37,114 nt of DNA from assembly GCF_001949145.1 (NCBI RefSeq), contig NW_019091464.1, forward strand, positions 954,346 to 991,459. The letters are read 5' to 3'. Shown here piece by piece: positions 1-12,900 of the stretch. Under the pieces are notes generated by a model. It was not told the DNA's origin. It saw nothing but the letters and a program-made list of their open reading frames with translations, and ran no database searches. The position numbers and the translations under genes were made by a program. This DNA comes from Acanthaster planci (taxonomy: Eukaryota; Echinodermata; Asteroidea; Valvatida; Acanthasteridae). Numbering within the stretch: the stretch's first letter is position 1; the number at the start of each line of letters is the position of its first letter.

Positions 1-951
1 TCTGATCTTTGCGTGACAGTGGTTCTCGAAATTTTGAAAAGAAAGGCTACAGCGCACGTGAAATGGTTTGTTTTCTATTGTCATGGTGTTTGTTACTTGC
101 TGGTTGATTCATTAAAATTCCCAGTAGAGTACAAGACCTTGAAGAGGTTTAAATGTCCTGTAAGAGTGAGTCATGTGAGACCTCAGACTTTACCATCTGT
201 TCTAAATGACTTCATATTGCCACAGGACATGTGTGTCATCTATAGTGTATCTGCGCCATACCAGCTTTTTTCTAGGCACTTAGCCACATGTACGAGTAAA
301 TACAAACAGATCGACACAGCTGAAATGGAGATCCTGTTGAATGCGGCAAAATGCACTTGGGGATTTTTGGGCATTGTGTAGCATACTAAATAAACAAGTT
401 CGGCATTATGCATTTTAACCATGTTAACCAGAGTGTTCCCTGCCTTTTGCATTGAGTGGAAATTCAACAATATTTCAATTTCTGACCACTGTTGCATGCT
501 GCATCTTTAGCAGGGATGGAACATGAAAATGTGGGTTCATATGTATCCATTGTTTCAGTAGAAACCTTTGTTCCCTATGTCTGTAGCAATTGAATCGTAT
601 GTGCGGTGTAGTGTATTGCCGCTCCTCAAACAAGGAATCCATGAAGTATACGTGTAGTTGAAGTCCATATCGTGAAATGAGACTGGATTGGTTTCAGGTA
701 ATCAGTTCTTTGGGTGCATTATTCTCAAAGGGTAGAACTGTCCTTCTTAAAATTCAAAATGGCATTCGAATAAAATCCTTTTAGTGTGAATGTTCAGTGC
801 CATCCAAAGGCAGTTCAGTCAGGAGGCTGGCAAAGGTTCTTTAATCATGTCTGCTCCAACAGAAGATCAGTGCATCAATCATTCCATTTGGTGCAAGTCT
901 GACAGATGTCTTCTTTAATTCACCAGTCTTGTCACCTTTTGTTACCTGCAG
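1..951. other. Left-edge sequence, probably intron of RALGPS
   Basis: No recognisable coding exon. Exon 1 of the visible model starts at 952 after the acceptor gttacctgcag, so this stretch is probably intron; the initiating ATG exon should lie left of the window. An ORF at 13-381 shows no known motif. Confidence 0.5.
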
Positions 952-3900
952 TTGAGTGGGCGAGAAGCGGCAGATAGCGGGAGATGGACGTTGCCGAGAC
1001 TCAAGACGTATGATGCTGTTGTATTTGACGTGCTAAGGGTCATGCCAGATGACCTGGCGGTAAGTATAATCACTGCCTAAGACCGCAGAGGTTCCAGGCA
1101 CAGGTTCTGTAAAAATAGGGATCAACTGATGGTCGGATCAGACATCGGATGGGGCTGATGTTCAGCAACATCAGCAAAACATCGCATCGGCAAAATTTGA
1201 CTGTTCTTGACGTTATGAGTGCCTACATGTATGTTAAATTGAAGAAAGGAAAAACTCTGCACCCAGTTTTGGCAAACACAAATCCCATTTTTTGATTGCG
1301 AATGAAAACTGTGGTTTGGTCATTTGGTTTTAATGCAAAGCAGTTACACAAAAATGGGTGAATTGTTACACTGTGTCCAAATACTCTGCATACTTTCCAT
1401 GAGCGGGCTACGTATGCACCACATGCGTTGGTGTGGATACACTGGAGTGCTCCGGTGGCGATGGTGAGTGGTGATGTGCGATATGATGTATTTTCTCAAC
1501 TCTGTAACAACAGAGGCAAACAAATCTAGGGCAATCCTTTACACTTAGAAGAATTAATTTACATTACTGTATAAACTGACACAGTAGTACACTGTTTTTG
1601 TGTTATTGGGAGTATGCGTATTGTACATCATGTTAAGGTTTGTCAATACTTGGGGTTTTCAAGGACATCATTAGTATGAGTAAAAACGTCAGATCAGATC
1701 AGACATTGGCCAATGTTCCAATTAAAACATGGGACATTGGATCGGCAGTTAACAGTAACACTGGTTGATCCCTAGTTAAAAACGAAAACTGGTAAAAAAG
1801 AAACCAACACATAGTTTCCATGAAGAATTTTCCATTTAAATGTGGAAGAAAATGCCAATTGGTGCATGTCAAAGAAGTGTTTACCATGGGCAGTGTAAGG
1901 GGAGACACTTGCCCTCTCCTTCCTCCCCTCAAAGAATATTGAAAATTACAAAAAGAAAAAAAAGAAGAGAAACAGAAAGGTATGAAACTCAATACGAATC
2001 ACCAGTTTTCTTGGAAATACCTCGGCATATACTACCTCCCACCATTAACCCTAACCATGCTGAACCCAACAAGGTTATGCAGGGTTTGAATGGTCCCGGG
2101 GGGGTAGGGTTAATGGTTAATTAATTAACTTGCTGCTGATGAATCCCTGCCTCCCCCCACCGCCCTCCCTCACCCTGCAGGAGAAAAAATCCTGGCATCA
2201 TCAATGAATGTACGCACACCAAAGCTTGTCTTTGATTTTGTGCGCATTTATACATGCAAATCTGAAGTTTGCACTGCTAGGGGAACACTCCTTCCAATGT
2301 GGACCACCTTCAGCTTGCACAAGACCAAGTCGGCATGAGTTTTCCTTGTTTGACTAACCATGTGCGGATGTTGTTATTAAGATAGAAAGTCAAGATTCTT
2401 GAAAACTAAACGAGACATTGGCCCAAATTTATGTTAGCACAGTGGTTTAAAGACCCAGACATTTCATATTTTTTTCCCTCGATATTATGCTTGTAATTGT
2501 TAACTACATGTAGTACCTAATGAGATAACCTTCACACACACACACACACACACATTTTTTTAATTGTTTTGCCAGATATTCCACTGAAGTAGATACCTTT
2601 GCTTTTTTTGAAGAAAGGTAGACTGACAATAGTTGGAAAATTGTCAACCAAAAACTCTGCTTTTCAAAATCAAAATTATATTTTGAGAAAGAAACCTTTA
2701 CATCATTCTGCGGCTTGTTAGAGGCCAATTACATTGAGATCACTAGCAAAATAATTCGAGACCCTGACCTCGCAGGGTCAGAATGCTCTGAGGAAAGTCA
2801 CCCAATGAATACGGACTCTTTAGGAAGAATTGAAAAACATAATTGAAGGGGAAAGAGAGGTCATTGGGAAAGGGCGACTTGTTTAATACTCCAGATTGTT
2901 TCATAGTTTTAATCACAAAACTGCTTAGCGAAAAAGGGACTCGGACCAAGTTAGGAACTCGCTTTATTGAAATATTACCAAATCTCAGAGAAAAAAAATT
3001 GCCATTTTATTTATTTGACCAATATAGAATTCAAGAAATTCAACGAATATTGAAAAGTGAAATGAAGTCACATCATTCCTTTTTTGTCATATTTTCCTTC
3101 CTTTTCCATTATGTTGCAATGAAATACAAATGCATAATGAATTCATTTCCAAACTGAGGTGATGGTCTCTTTGAAATCACCTCAGAATTTTTCAAAACTG
3201 CTGTTCCTGAAATCTTAATTACTGTCAATAGAGGGCAATCGTTCATGGAGAACAATCATGATGTGCTTTTGCCAATGCATCCATTACAAAAACGTCTTTC
3301 TGTATCCAAATTGAAAACCTAAGAGAACTCTAAATAAGTCTAGAGACTTACTAAATTGTTTTAATTGATGTGAGTGCAAATAATTGGACAGTATTCGCTG
3401 ATGTCTGAGTCAGGTAAGGTTTTAAACCACTGTGATCAGATGTAATTACTGACTGGTGAGAGTCGGGCTACCAATAGGCTTATTTCTACAATATGACCTC
3501 ATATTTTACAACATTCCAAGGCCTGTCAGTCGTGATATTTGCTACAGTGCATGCCATATACATAGGTCAAGTTGAAGTTCAACTCAGCCTACATGTACAT
3601 GTACATCCAAAGACTTCCTGGATCTATTTTTTTTTTTGTACAAACAAATCAGGATAGTATCAGTATATTCACATCTGCCAGAGTCTTGGGGAAAACTTGT
3701 CAGTTTAGCCTGTCAGCTGTCAGGTGAAGACAACACATTGAATGCCAGATCATGCTTACATGTCCTTGGGTGTAAACTTGATCAAAGGTTGACCATAGAG
3801 GAGACCATAGGTGAATATGTAGTTACCTAAGAAGATTCAAAAGTTGCATGCTGTGTGTACATGTTTTCATTCAATTCGAGGCATACGGCTTTTTTTTTAA

Positions 3901-6900
3901 CAGACAGGCATGTAAAAAAGTGACATTTGGATTTCAAGTTTTTTTTTATCATTTTTGATTTATAAAAATCTCAACCATTCTGATGTGCTTCCATGGGCAG
4001 AACTCCACACATGTCAAAATTAATTTATGATGTACATGTACAATGTAAGGGGCCAACATTACAACATTGCATCTGGCAATTTCATGAAGTGATGTACATG
4101 TAACAGCGCTGCTCTTTGAACATGCACAAAACCCACTGCGTGGAAGCAGAAGGACATAGAACGACATACATGTACATATAGGAAAAGTGAAATTTATCTT
4201 TCATAGAGGGACGACTATCTTTGTTACATTTTCAGCGGAGCGCATGTAAACAAGAATGACCTGTCCTTTCAGCAAAATATGTTTAGAAGGGCTGAAAAGC
4301 ACATGTACCTGTACATGTATGTACATTGTACATGTAGGTCAACTCAGATTTTCATAAAGGACAGCAATCTTTATCAATGAATTTGAACTAAATTACTTAT
4401 GATTTCTTTCTAAGAACTGGCACATTATCAAGTTTAACTCCCAAGGAATTGTACAGTGCTTGTTGATTGAAGAAAGTTGTTGAAACGTTGCACTGGTACG
4501 TCTTGGGCACTTAAGAGAAACTTCTCTTACGACCGTCTTTAAAATGTCTCCTTCATAAAAGCAGTCATGATTCGTTTTAACATTAGCCAATGGAGCATTG
4601 AGTGTATTGCCTTGATCTAAAGGCTGCATGTGAGCTTTACATCACTCCATACAGGAGTGGCTTGTGGTTGAGTTTGCTTGATGCAGAAGTCCTTACATGT
4701 AGTGTTAATTAATGGATTGAGTATTATTGTTTGGACAATATCGTTACAGAATAAAGCAGTGTGGAATCTGTGAGTAATTGTTTTTTTTACAATGTTGTAA
4801 ACATACTGCTACATGTCTAATTTGATTTCAGAATCAGATTACCCTGATGGATTTGCCGGTCTTCAAAGCCATCACTCCAGAGGTGAGTCCATGAATGTTG
4901 AAAATACTGTCTCTTTGCATGTAGTTTGTCAATTCACATCTGGCAGTAATTTGTAAGCTACACAACACCTAGCAGTTCACTGGAAGCCTTGGTACATGAA
5001 CATCGACACATACATGTATGATGTCTGTCAGCACATTTTAACATGTGAGTCATCTGCATTTGTGGAATTACTGCACAGTAAAATTCAGCATCTCCACATG
5101 CAGCAATCCGCTGAATAAATTGTAAATGTTGGTAGCAATTTCTTTGTTTGAGAAACTGAGAATCACTTTGCTCCTCTCAAGGGCTGTTGTTTAAAGACAA
5201 AATTACACAGTACCTTAATGGTGATCAAATTGACCAAAGCAAGCACTAATTGTATGTGGTAAAGCCTGATAATGCTTGTCCGTTGTCTATGGATTCTTTT
5301 CTTGCGTACACTCTAGCAAATTGCATTTGTTTTAAACCAACTGACTGTGTTCAGAGTCGCAGGCATGTCCCAACATGACGAAAGCCATAATAAAGCAAAG
5401 CTACAACTGAACTCACAGTCATAACCTTAAGAGTAACACAGTTTGAATTCACTGTCCTGGATGTGTACAGGAGCCTAGGATGCATGCTCGTGTCCAGGTG
5501 CATGTAGAATGGCCCTTTGATACTGCCGTCAGTTAACACTGTTTTTGGGTATACATGTAGTTCTTCTTTCATACACATAGCCTTAGTTTTTTCTCTCTCT
5601 TCCTCTTCCAAAGCTACCGGAACAGGTACATGTAGCTCAGTATTTTTTACCGTGTATGGAGGGGAGTCAGGTTGGTACAGTGGCTCTTTCCTCCTCTTAC
5701 CTTCGGCGGTCCAGGTTCCAGTCTCGCCTAGGTCGGCATGTACATATACATAGACTGGGTTTTTTGGTCCCTGCCTGGTTTTGTGGGTTTGCCCTGGAAT
5801 ATTGTTCATGGTTTTCCGCTCACCTGATACAGTAAAATCTGATGATTTGCCCTGTGGGATAAATGGAACTACAGGAATAGAAGTGTACATACAATTCGTA
5901 CGGGTAATTTGCACATACATGTATAAAAAAGGAATGTGAAATATTATGCAGCAAAAGTTTTGTTAGTTTTAATTCATTTCTAGTCCTTAAATTGATCAGT
6001 TTCAGTAGCAATCTCCGGTTAAATTAAAAACCCCTCAATCTGGGTGACATCCATGATATTACGAATTTGGTTGCCCCTGTTTCATTTGATTTGGATTTTT
6101 CAGACATACAAAGAAATGAGAAATCTTCACATGAAATTATTGTAAGCTACATGTACATGTAGGTACAGTATAAGAGAGGCATTGTAGGCCCAATCCACAC
6201 ATGTACATTGCACATGTTACATGACTTGAGAAATGATCTGTACGTGTATTTTAGATACAGGTACCTGCATGGGTGTGTATGGTAGTCTTATGATTAAAAA
6301 CTAGACAGTGGAACATGTTATCCATGCAGAAAGTTTGAATGAGATACTGGCATATTGGAGTCATTTGGTAGAGAAATCCTGTCTGGTGAATAGGCAAGCA
6401 ACACCATCTGGTCATTATATAAACATCACGGCATTAGAGCCACACGCTTTTGCTTGATGATTGCTGCTTTTAATCCATGACTGGAAGTTGTAGCATTTTA
6501 TTGTGCAGAAAGTGTGACATGCATGCTGTACATAATCATCTGTGGCTAGAAACACATGCAGTTGGGCTACAATGCTATGTTATTTTTAAAACATTTGACA
6601 GATTTACGTTCAGTGTTGGACGAATGTTATCATGAGTTCTGAATAATAGCAAACAGTAATCCTGGAGTCCACACATGTTCACATGTACATGTATGTTCTA
6701 TCTAATGTTACAGAAAATGCAAAACAACATGTAATTATGAATCAAAACACTTAAAAAGAAAAATACATGTATCTGTTGCCGTCTGCTAATGAATTGGTAT
6801 TTGAACTACATGCATGACATGTACATGCACGCGAAGTATTTTGAGACTTTGAGATCTTACATACTTTTAAAGAATTTGAAATATCAATTTTTTGTGTGTT

Positions 6901-9900
6901 GCTTGTTTCTTAATCTATTTTGAGAAACTTCTTGATATTCTCAGAAATGGCATTAAAATAAATCCTGCATTTGTTGGCAACATACATGTATTTTGTATTG
7001 TATTACAGGTATTCCTAAGGGAAGGGTACCTGTACTTTATAGAGCCATCCAGCTGGGTAGAATTCTCAATAGAAGTGTCCATTGTTAAGTGATATATGTC
7101 TTGCTGGAATCCAGTCTCTCAGTAGTGTTGTGTGTCATATCGATCCCTGATTACAAGGGGCTGGTGTTAGTTTTGCATTCTCTGATCCCAGCTCAGTGCA
7201 CTGATGAGGTCAGGCTAGGAATGTCTTGTGTATCACAAGCAATAATTGAGCAGTAAAACAGGAACCTTGTCCTGGATAATGCTTATTTTCCCAGGGCAAA
7301 TATCAAATGATATGATATACATGTAGGTTTGAACACTGTGCTTGCTGTGAGATTTCATGACCCGCATATCAGTCAGTAATCACATACAATGGAGCAGGAT
7401 ATTTGATCTTCTCATGAATCTGCTCTACCCATGCACGTTTCTCCTCACTTTCATTAATCATGAAAGTGTCACTCCTCTTGTATTGGTGTATACATCAAAA
7501 ATGAAACAGTCCATGCCTGGCAGTGGCAAGGGCTTTATTTGCAACAAGGAAGAGACCTGTTTTGTAACCACAAGCTTTCTGGTTTTCTTCTCCCTTGGTT
7601 CCTCAACTCTTTGTGCATACATATGGGCTTGTTTTATTGCAAGACCTTTGGAGGTTACCTGGTTGTGCTTGAAAGTAAAAAGCAGATAAACATGTACACC
7701 ATTCTTTGAAAGTTGAACGATCTTTTAGTTTTTATCTGAGCTTACACAGCAGTACATTTCTTGAGGCTTGGCTTTGTTTCATGAATGGGTTTTTGTTGTA
7801 ATGCTTGGAAATTTATAAACCTTTCCAGTAAAAATCTCACCAGGTAATAAATCTCATCAGTGTCAGTTCAGAGAAACAAGTACACCCCCACACCCCAACC
7901 AAAAACAGAAACCAAAGCAAACAAGTAGTTTGTCTCGCAGGATTTCTCTGTGTATGGTTTTTTTTTCCCATTCAGGGTAGGGCAGCAGTGTAGAGTTACC
8001 AGTGTTTCCTTTTGATTTGCTCCCATTAATATTTGAAATCTGACTAAAATATTACATGTAATGGGGAAAAAATGCCATAGGAGAGCTGTGATTTTGGTGT
8101 GTAGTTTTTCCATGCAAAATTAGAGTTTTTTTAAAGAAAATTGTTGTTGTCCTCCTGTACAATTTGGTTTGTTTTACATGTGTAGCAGGTGTTTGGGCCC
8201 TCGTTACCGGTGCAGTACAAACGGATGGTGTAAATGATTGGTGGGAAAGTGAATGCATTGTTACCTGTGGGCATTGCCCATGAAGATGGTGTCTGGCCCA
8301 TGTACATGTATGTTGACTACACCGTGTTTAATGCCTTTGTATGCTACCCCATACGTGTACTGTTGCATACATCCCATGTGATTCAGCAACGCAGTCTTTT
8401 GAATAGAAACGACAAGCTTTGCATGTATAATTTTAGAGGAGTCGCACTGACATAACTTTGGCCCAAACTTGATCAAACAAATGGCCGAGTTTAAGTGTAG
8501 TGCCTGCGGTCAGGAAAACATGTGCGATACATTGAGGCTTTATTTTCCCACATTGATGCTGTATAGCACTGATATCTTGAGACTTTTGATTATGCATGAA
8601 GTCAACTGTATGCTTTCATACCTGTAGTGACTTGGTCTATCCCAAAAATCTTCCTGGATATAAGAAATTTCTCAAGAAGCCCAGATATTGTATGTGCATA
8701 TGCTGTACACGTTGCCATTTTTGCTTGTTAATCCCCATGTACATGTACAATGTACTGTTTCCACTGACCAGATTGCATCCCACCAACTTCTCCAGAAGCT
8801 ATAAATCTTCCCAGCCTGGGGTGTAAAAAATCTAAGAAATGTAGCTTATGTTTGGTACAGCCCATAAAATACCAAACCTTGACATTTTCTTATTAACAGT
8901 CCTCCTGTGGATAAGTTGTGAACAAAAACAAAACTGCCACTTGGCTGTGGGATAAATCTTCAGTCGGTGAATGGCAAATGTTTCACACCATTTCCTGGGA
9001 AAGGAAGTGTGTAGAAAATTCCGAGTCTGATTAAGGTTTTGACTTCTCTCATGTTTTAGTGTGCCTAGATCACAAGTTTTCCAAGAATATTAAGTCCAGT
9101 CAATACATGTACCCGCAGGTGCATGCAAGGTTAGCTCAACTGGACCCTTTCCAGAGAACTTATATCTATATGGTTTATAATCAAAAACAAGAAAAATTTT
9201 GAACTGGGCAAAACAAAGCAAAATTTGAAAAAGGTGAGGTTGTAAAACAAAAAGTTAAAAAGAAAACCACCAAATTCACAAGGAATACTCAATGGAGAAA
9301 TAAACTGAGATGTTTACCTACTCCCCTGACATTATATACTTCTAGAATTTGTTCTTAACAGAGGAATAATCCAACATTTTTACATGTTTCCTCATTTCGT
9401 TTTTTTCTGCTTCTCATTTTTAGGAGTTAAGCAGCTGCGCCTGGTCAGGCAAAGACAAGAACAACCTCTGTCCCAACATAGTTGCTTTCACCCGGAGATT
9501 CAACCATGTAAGCTCATGACATCACAGGAATGTTTCCTGGGACTTTGCGGTCTGTTAGAGAAGTTGATTATGCAAGATATGTGGGAATATTGTCTTGACT
9601 TTCAAATTGTGTCCAATCAATGGGCATTTACCCGATGAGAGGGAGTTCAGTTGACATCTATGAACTAATCAACAACTCTGGTCATTTTTCTGGCCAGTTA
9701 CCCGTTACCATGTACTTTGTTGAAAGTGGGTCCTGGCAAGGGAATGATATTTTGTCTAATTAGGTTTTGAAGCCACCACTTAAATACATGTACATGTATG
9801 TGAATGTGGTGTGCAGTAAGTCACTCAGATTCTATTCTGTGATTTTTATCTCTGAGATGTCCATAGAAAAGAGAAAGGTTGTTTCCTCAAAGTGGGAATG

Positions 9901-12900
9901 TAACCCCCCCCTAAAAAAGTGTAATTATCTTTTGAAAAGTGTAAAGAATGGGAAGGATTTCTGTAGCAGTGAAGGGTGAACCTGCTTCCCTTTAAAAAAA
10001 GTTAACCAGAACATCTGCCCTAAACTCTCTAAGGCCCATCCCCAGAAGAAATGCACCAGACAAAAGAACAGAGATCTTCAAAATCTGAAACAAATTGATG
10101 CAACTCTGTATTCTCAAGGACAGCCCCGACATGGGATCCTTATCATGTGAATGTGTCTCCCAAGATAGTCAGTTCTCCAGGCATAACGTACATCTTGAAA
10201 GGACATAATTGCTCACAAGGTCCCAATAGATCAACCTTGATGTTAATGAAAATCTTGACTGCCAAGGATGTGCCATCACTGCAGGTGATACCTCAACTTC
10301 TGAGAGTTTCCCTGGACCTGCACACATGCATACTTCATGAACCAACAGCTTGATTAAATTCAAGGTGGCTATGATAAAGTAACATTGGCAGGGTGCAGAT
10401 AGGCTGTAATGATTGGAAACCTCGTATTTTAGTATAAACTTGTGTGATTTCATGCCTACAAAAAAGCTTGGGTATTTTCTAATCTCTTACATGGTAGACG
10501 TGAGAGTCCACAGATGGATTAATGTCAACATTTGATGAGGCACCATTATTGCCATGGTGCCACACTCGTGCATATTTATTCGTTTATGCTGCAGGTACAT
10601 GAATATTTTTGTAACTCACAGTATCCTGTTTGTTGAAGCAGCATGTTAGCGTGATACTGGTACCACTGCAGCAGTGGCGTCTAATTCTTGTTCCTGAATT
10701 AGTCTAGAGATCCCCCCCTCCAAAAAACAGAAACACTGAAATGTTAACTTTAATACCAGAACCAAAGTCAACTAGAATTGAAGGACATACATGTTCATGT
10801 ATATTTACATATCATTTATTATTTGGTTTTATTTCAGTAATTTTTTTTGTCTCTAACAGGTTAGTTTCTGGGTCGTTCATGAAATCCTGGGCGGGCAAAC
10901 TCTGAAAATAAGGGCTGAAATTGTAGGACAGTTTGTCAAAATTGCAAAGGTAAGGTTTCCTGACATCATCTGGTATTTCTGATGTGAGAATGCTTGTGGC
11001 GGACGATATTACAATTTAATCATCACCCACGTGATACTTTATGAAAAAAAACAACAGAATTGTCCACTTTTGAAAAATATGACATCGGGATATTGGTGAT
11101 ATCGGCAATTTTTTTTCAACTCAAGTGTCTAGAAAAAAAAAGTGGATGCTACGTGTACATGTATGCTTTTGTCTCGAAAACTTCACAGATTTAATACATC
11201 GGTTGAGCAAAAGTAAGCTCATTTTGCTGCAATATGCTTCTAAGATATCAAAATCTAGGACTGAATTCAACTGTGACTCGCAAGATTCAATAAAAACTGT
11301 TCGTCTTTCTTGGCTTTATGTCAAATATTCTCATACATGTGTACATGTACTACAGGCTTTCAATTGAATACTGTCTGACTGAACCATCTTGAATTAAGCA
11401 TTGCAATGAGGTCTCCATTGTCAAATGCACCTGTTCACTGGTGTGTCAAATACCCATACCCCACTTAAGAAAATTTTTTTGTTTGGAAAACACCTTAAAG
11501 CTTAATACACATAGCTTTCTTTGAAGCTCATCATAATTTTTTTTTTTCTTGAGAAGTCACTGATTTAGATTCTAGTCAGTATGTAAACTAACCCTCGGAT
11601 CTTTGTAATTTCCTTTTCAGAAATTATTTGAGTTGAATAACTACCACTCACTTATGGCTGTCATATCAGCGCTTCACAGCGCACCCATCTTTAGATTAAG
11701 TAAAACCTGGAATGTGAGTACCCTCTGTGATAAAATGATGTCAAATTCACGATGTTATCAGTGGTGCTGTAAAAGTGTTAGGCTGGTATTAAGAAAATAC
11801 CGGACATGTATTAAAATTGCTGCTGGACAAGGTAATGCGTTTTATTGGTTAATATTCTAATTGTATTAGTCCTTTACAAGAAGTTTTTTCTTTCTTTTTG
11901 GTCTTCTGCGTTTTGTTTTATCATGCCATACCTGTTTGGTCTTCATGGAAAATTTACTGACCCATTTCCTGCCAGGAACTTTATCAATTTGCTACGTACA
12001 GTGTACTTTAGAACACATGTCAATTACTTTCTTTGAATTGGCAAATGCAAGTGTTATAAAGAAACCCTTTGTTTCACACAGTCATTACACATGTACCTTT
12101 AAGTTAATCAAGTGAGTAATTCTAAACATCTTACATGTATGTCATTTTCAAATCCTTATACGTGTGTATTTACTCCTCAAGATTTCTGGTGTCACCTGTA
12201 GGTTTTAAATCATGTCATTTAAATCATTATGTCCATTTTTTGTGGTAAAGCTCCTCCACAAGAAAGAGCGATCCACGTGCGAGAAGTTAGCTGAACTCAT
12301 GTCTGAAGATGACAACAGACAGAAACTACGAGAACACATGGACTGTGTGCGACTGCCGTGTATACCCTACCTAGGTGAGATTATAGACTCTGTAGTATCA
12401 AGCTCAGTGTTTACTTTTACATTAGTGCCACCTAGGACCGGTACACACCACCCCTGGCACTTTCCTTCTTGGCCATAATTTTGGTTCAGCTGGCTGTTCT
12501 TTTCTCCAGTTCAGGGCTCTGTTGCAGCTCCACGCAGATGTTGGGAACAAATGTTTATCTTGTTTAGAATTAAGATTTGCACATGTGTACCTGTACAGTG
12601 TTCTCAGTCTAGAGAGGTTTGAAAATAATTGTCTTAATTTATTACCAAATGAACATGTTCAAGTGTCCTTGCGGGGCACCCACGATTTGTTGTCTTAAGA
12701 AGGAAAATAGTCATATAGGAGAGATCAGTAGTTCTAGTCTTGCTTATGGGCTGTTGTTTTGGGGTGAATGGAATGTTTTTTTGACTGTTGGTGATTTCTT
12801 GATATTTCCTGTGATTCCTATGTTTGTTTTCTGTGTCAATGTTCTCAGGTTTGTACCTTCAAGATCTTATCTTCATCGATGTAGCTCACCCAAGCACTGG

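Noticed and set aside
13-381. 122-codon plus-strand ORF at the left edge
   Set aside because: No recognisable motif, no splice context linking it to RALGPS exon 1.
5351-5920. 189-codon ORF on the minus strand
   Set aside because: It runs antisense through the tRNA-type SINE and flanking intron, has no domain, and lies within a RALGPS intron.
7357-7689. 110-codon hydrophobic ORF
   Set aside because: Intronic, no family resemblance, stop-poor by chance in T-rich sequence.
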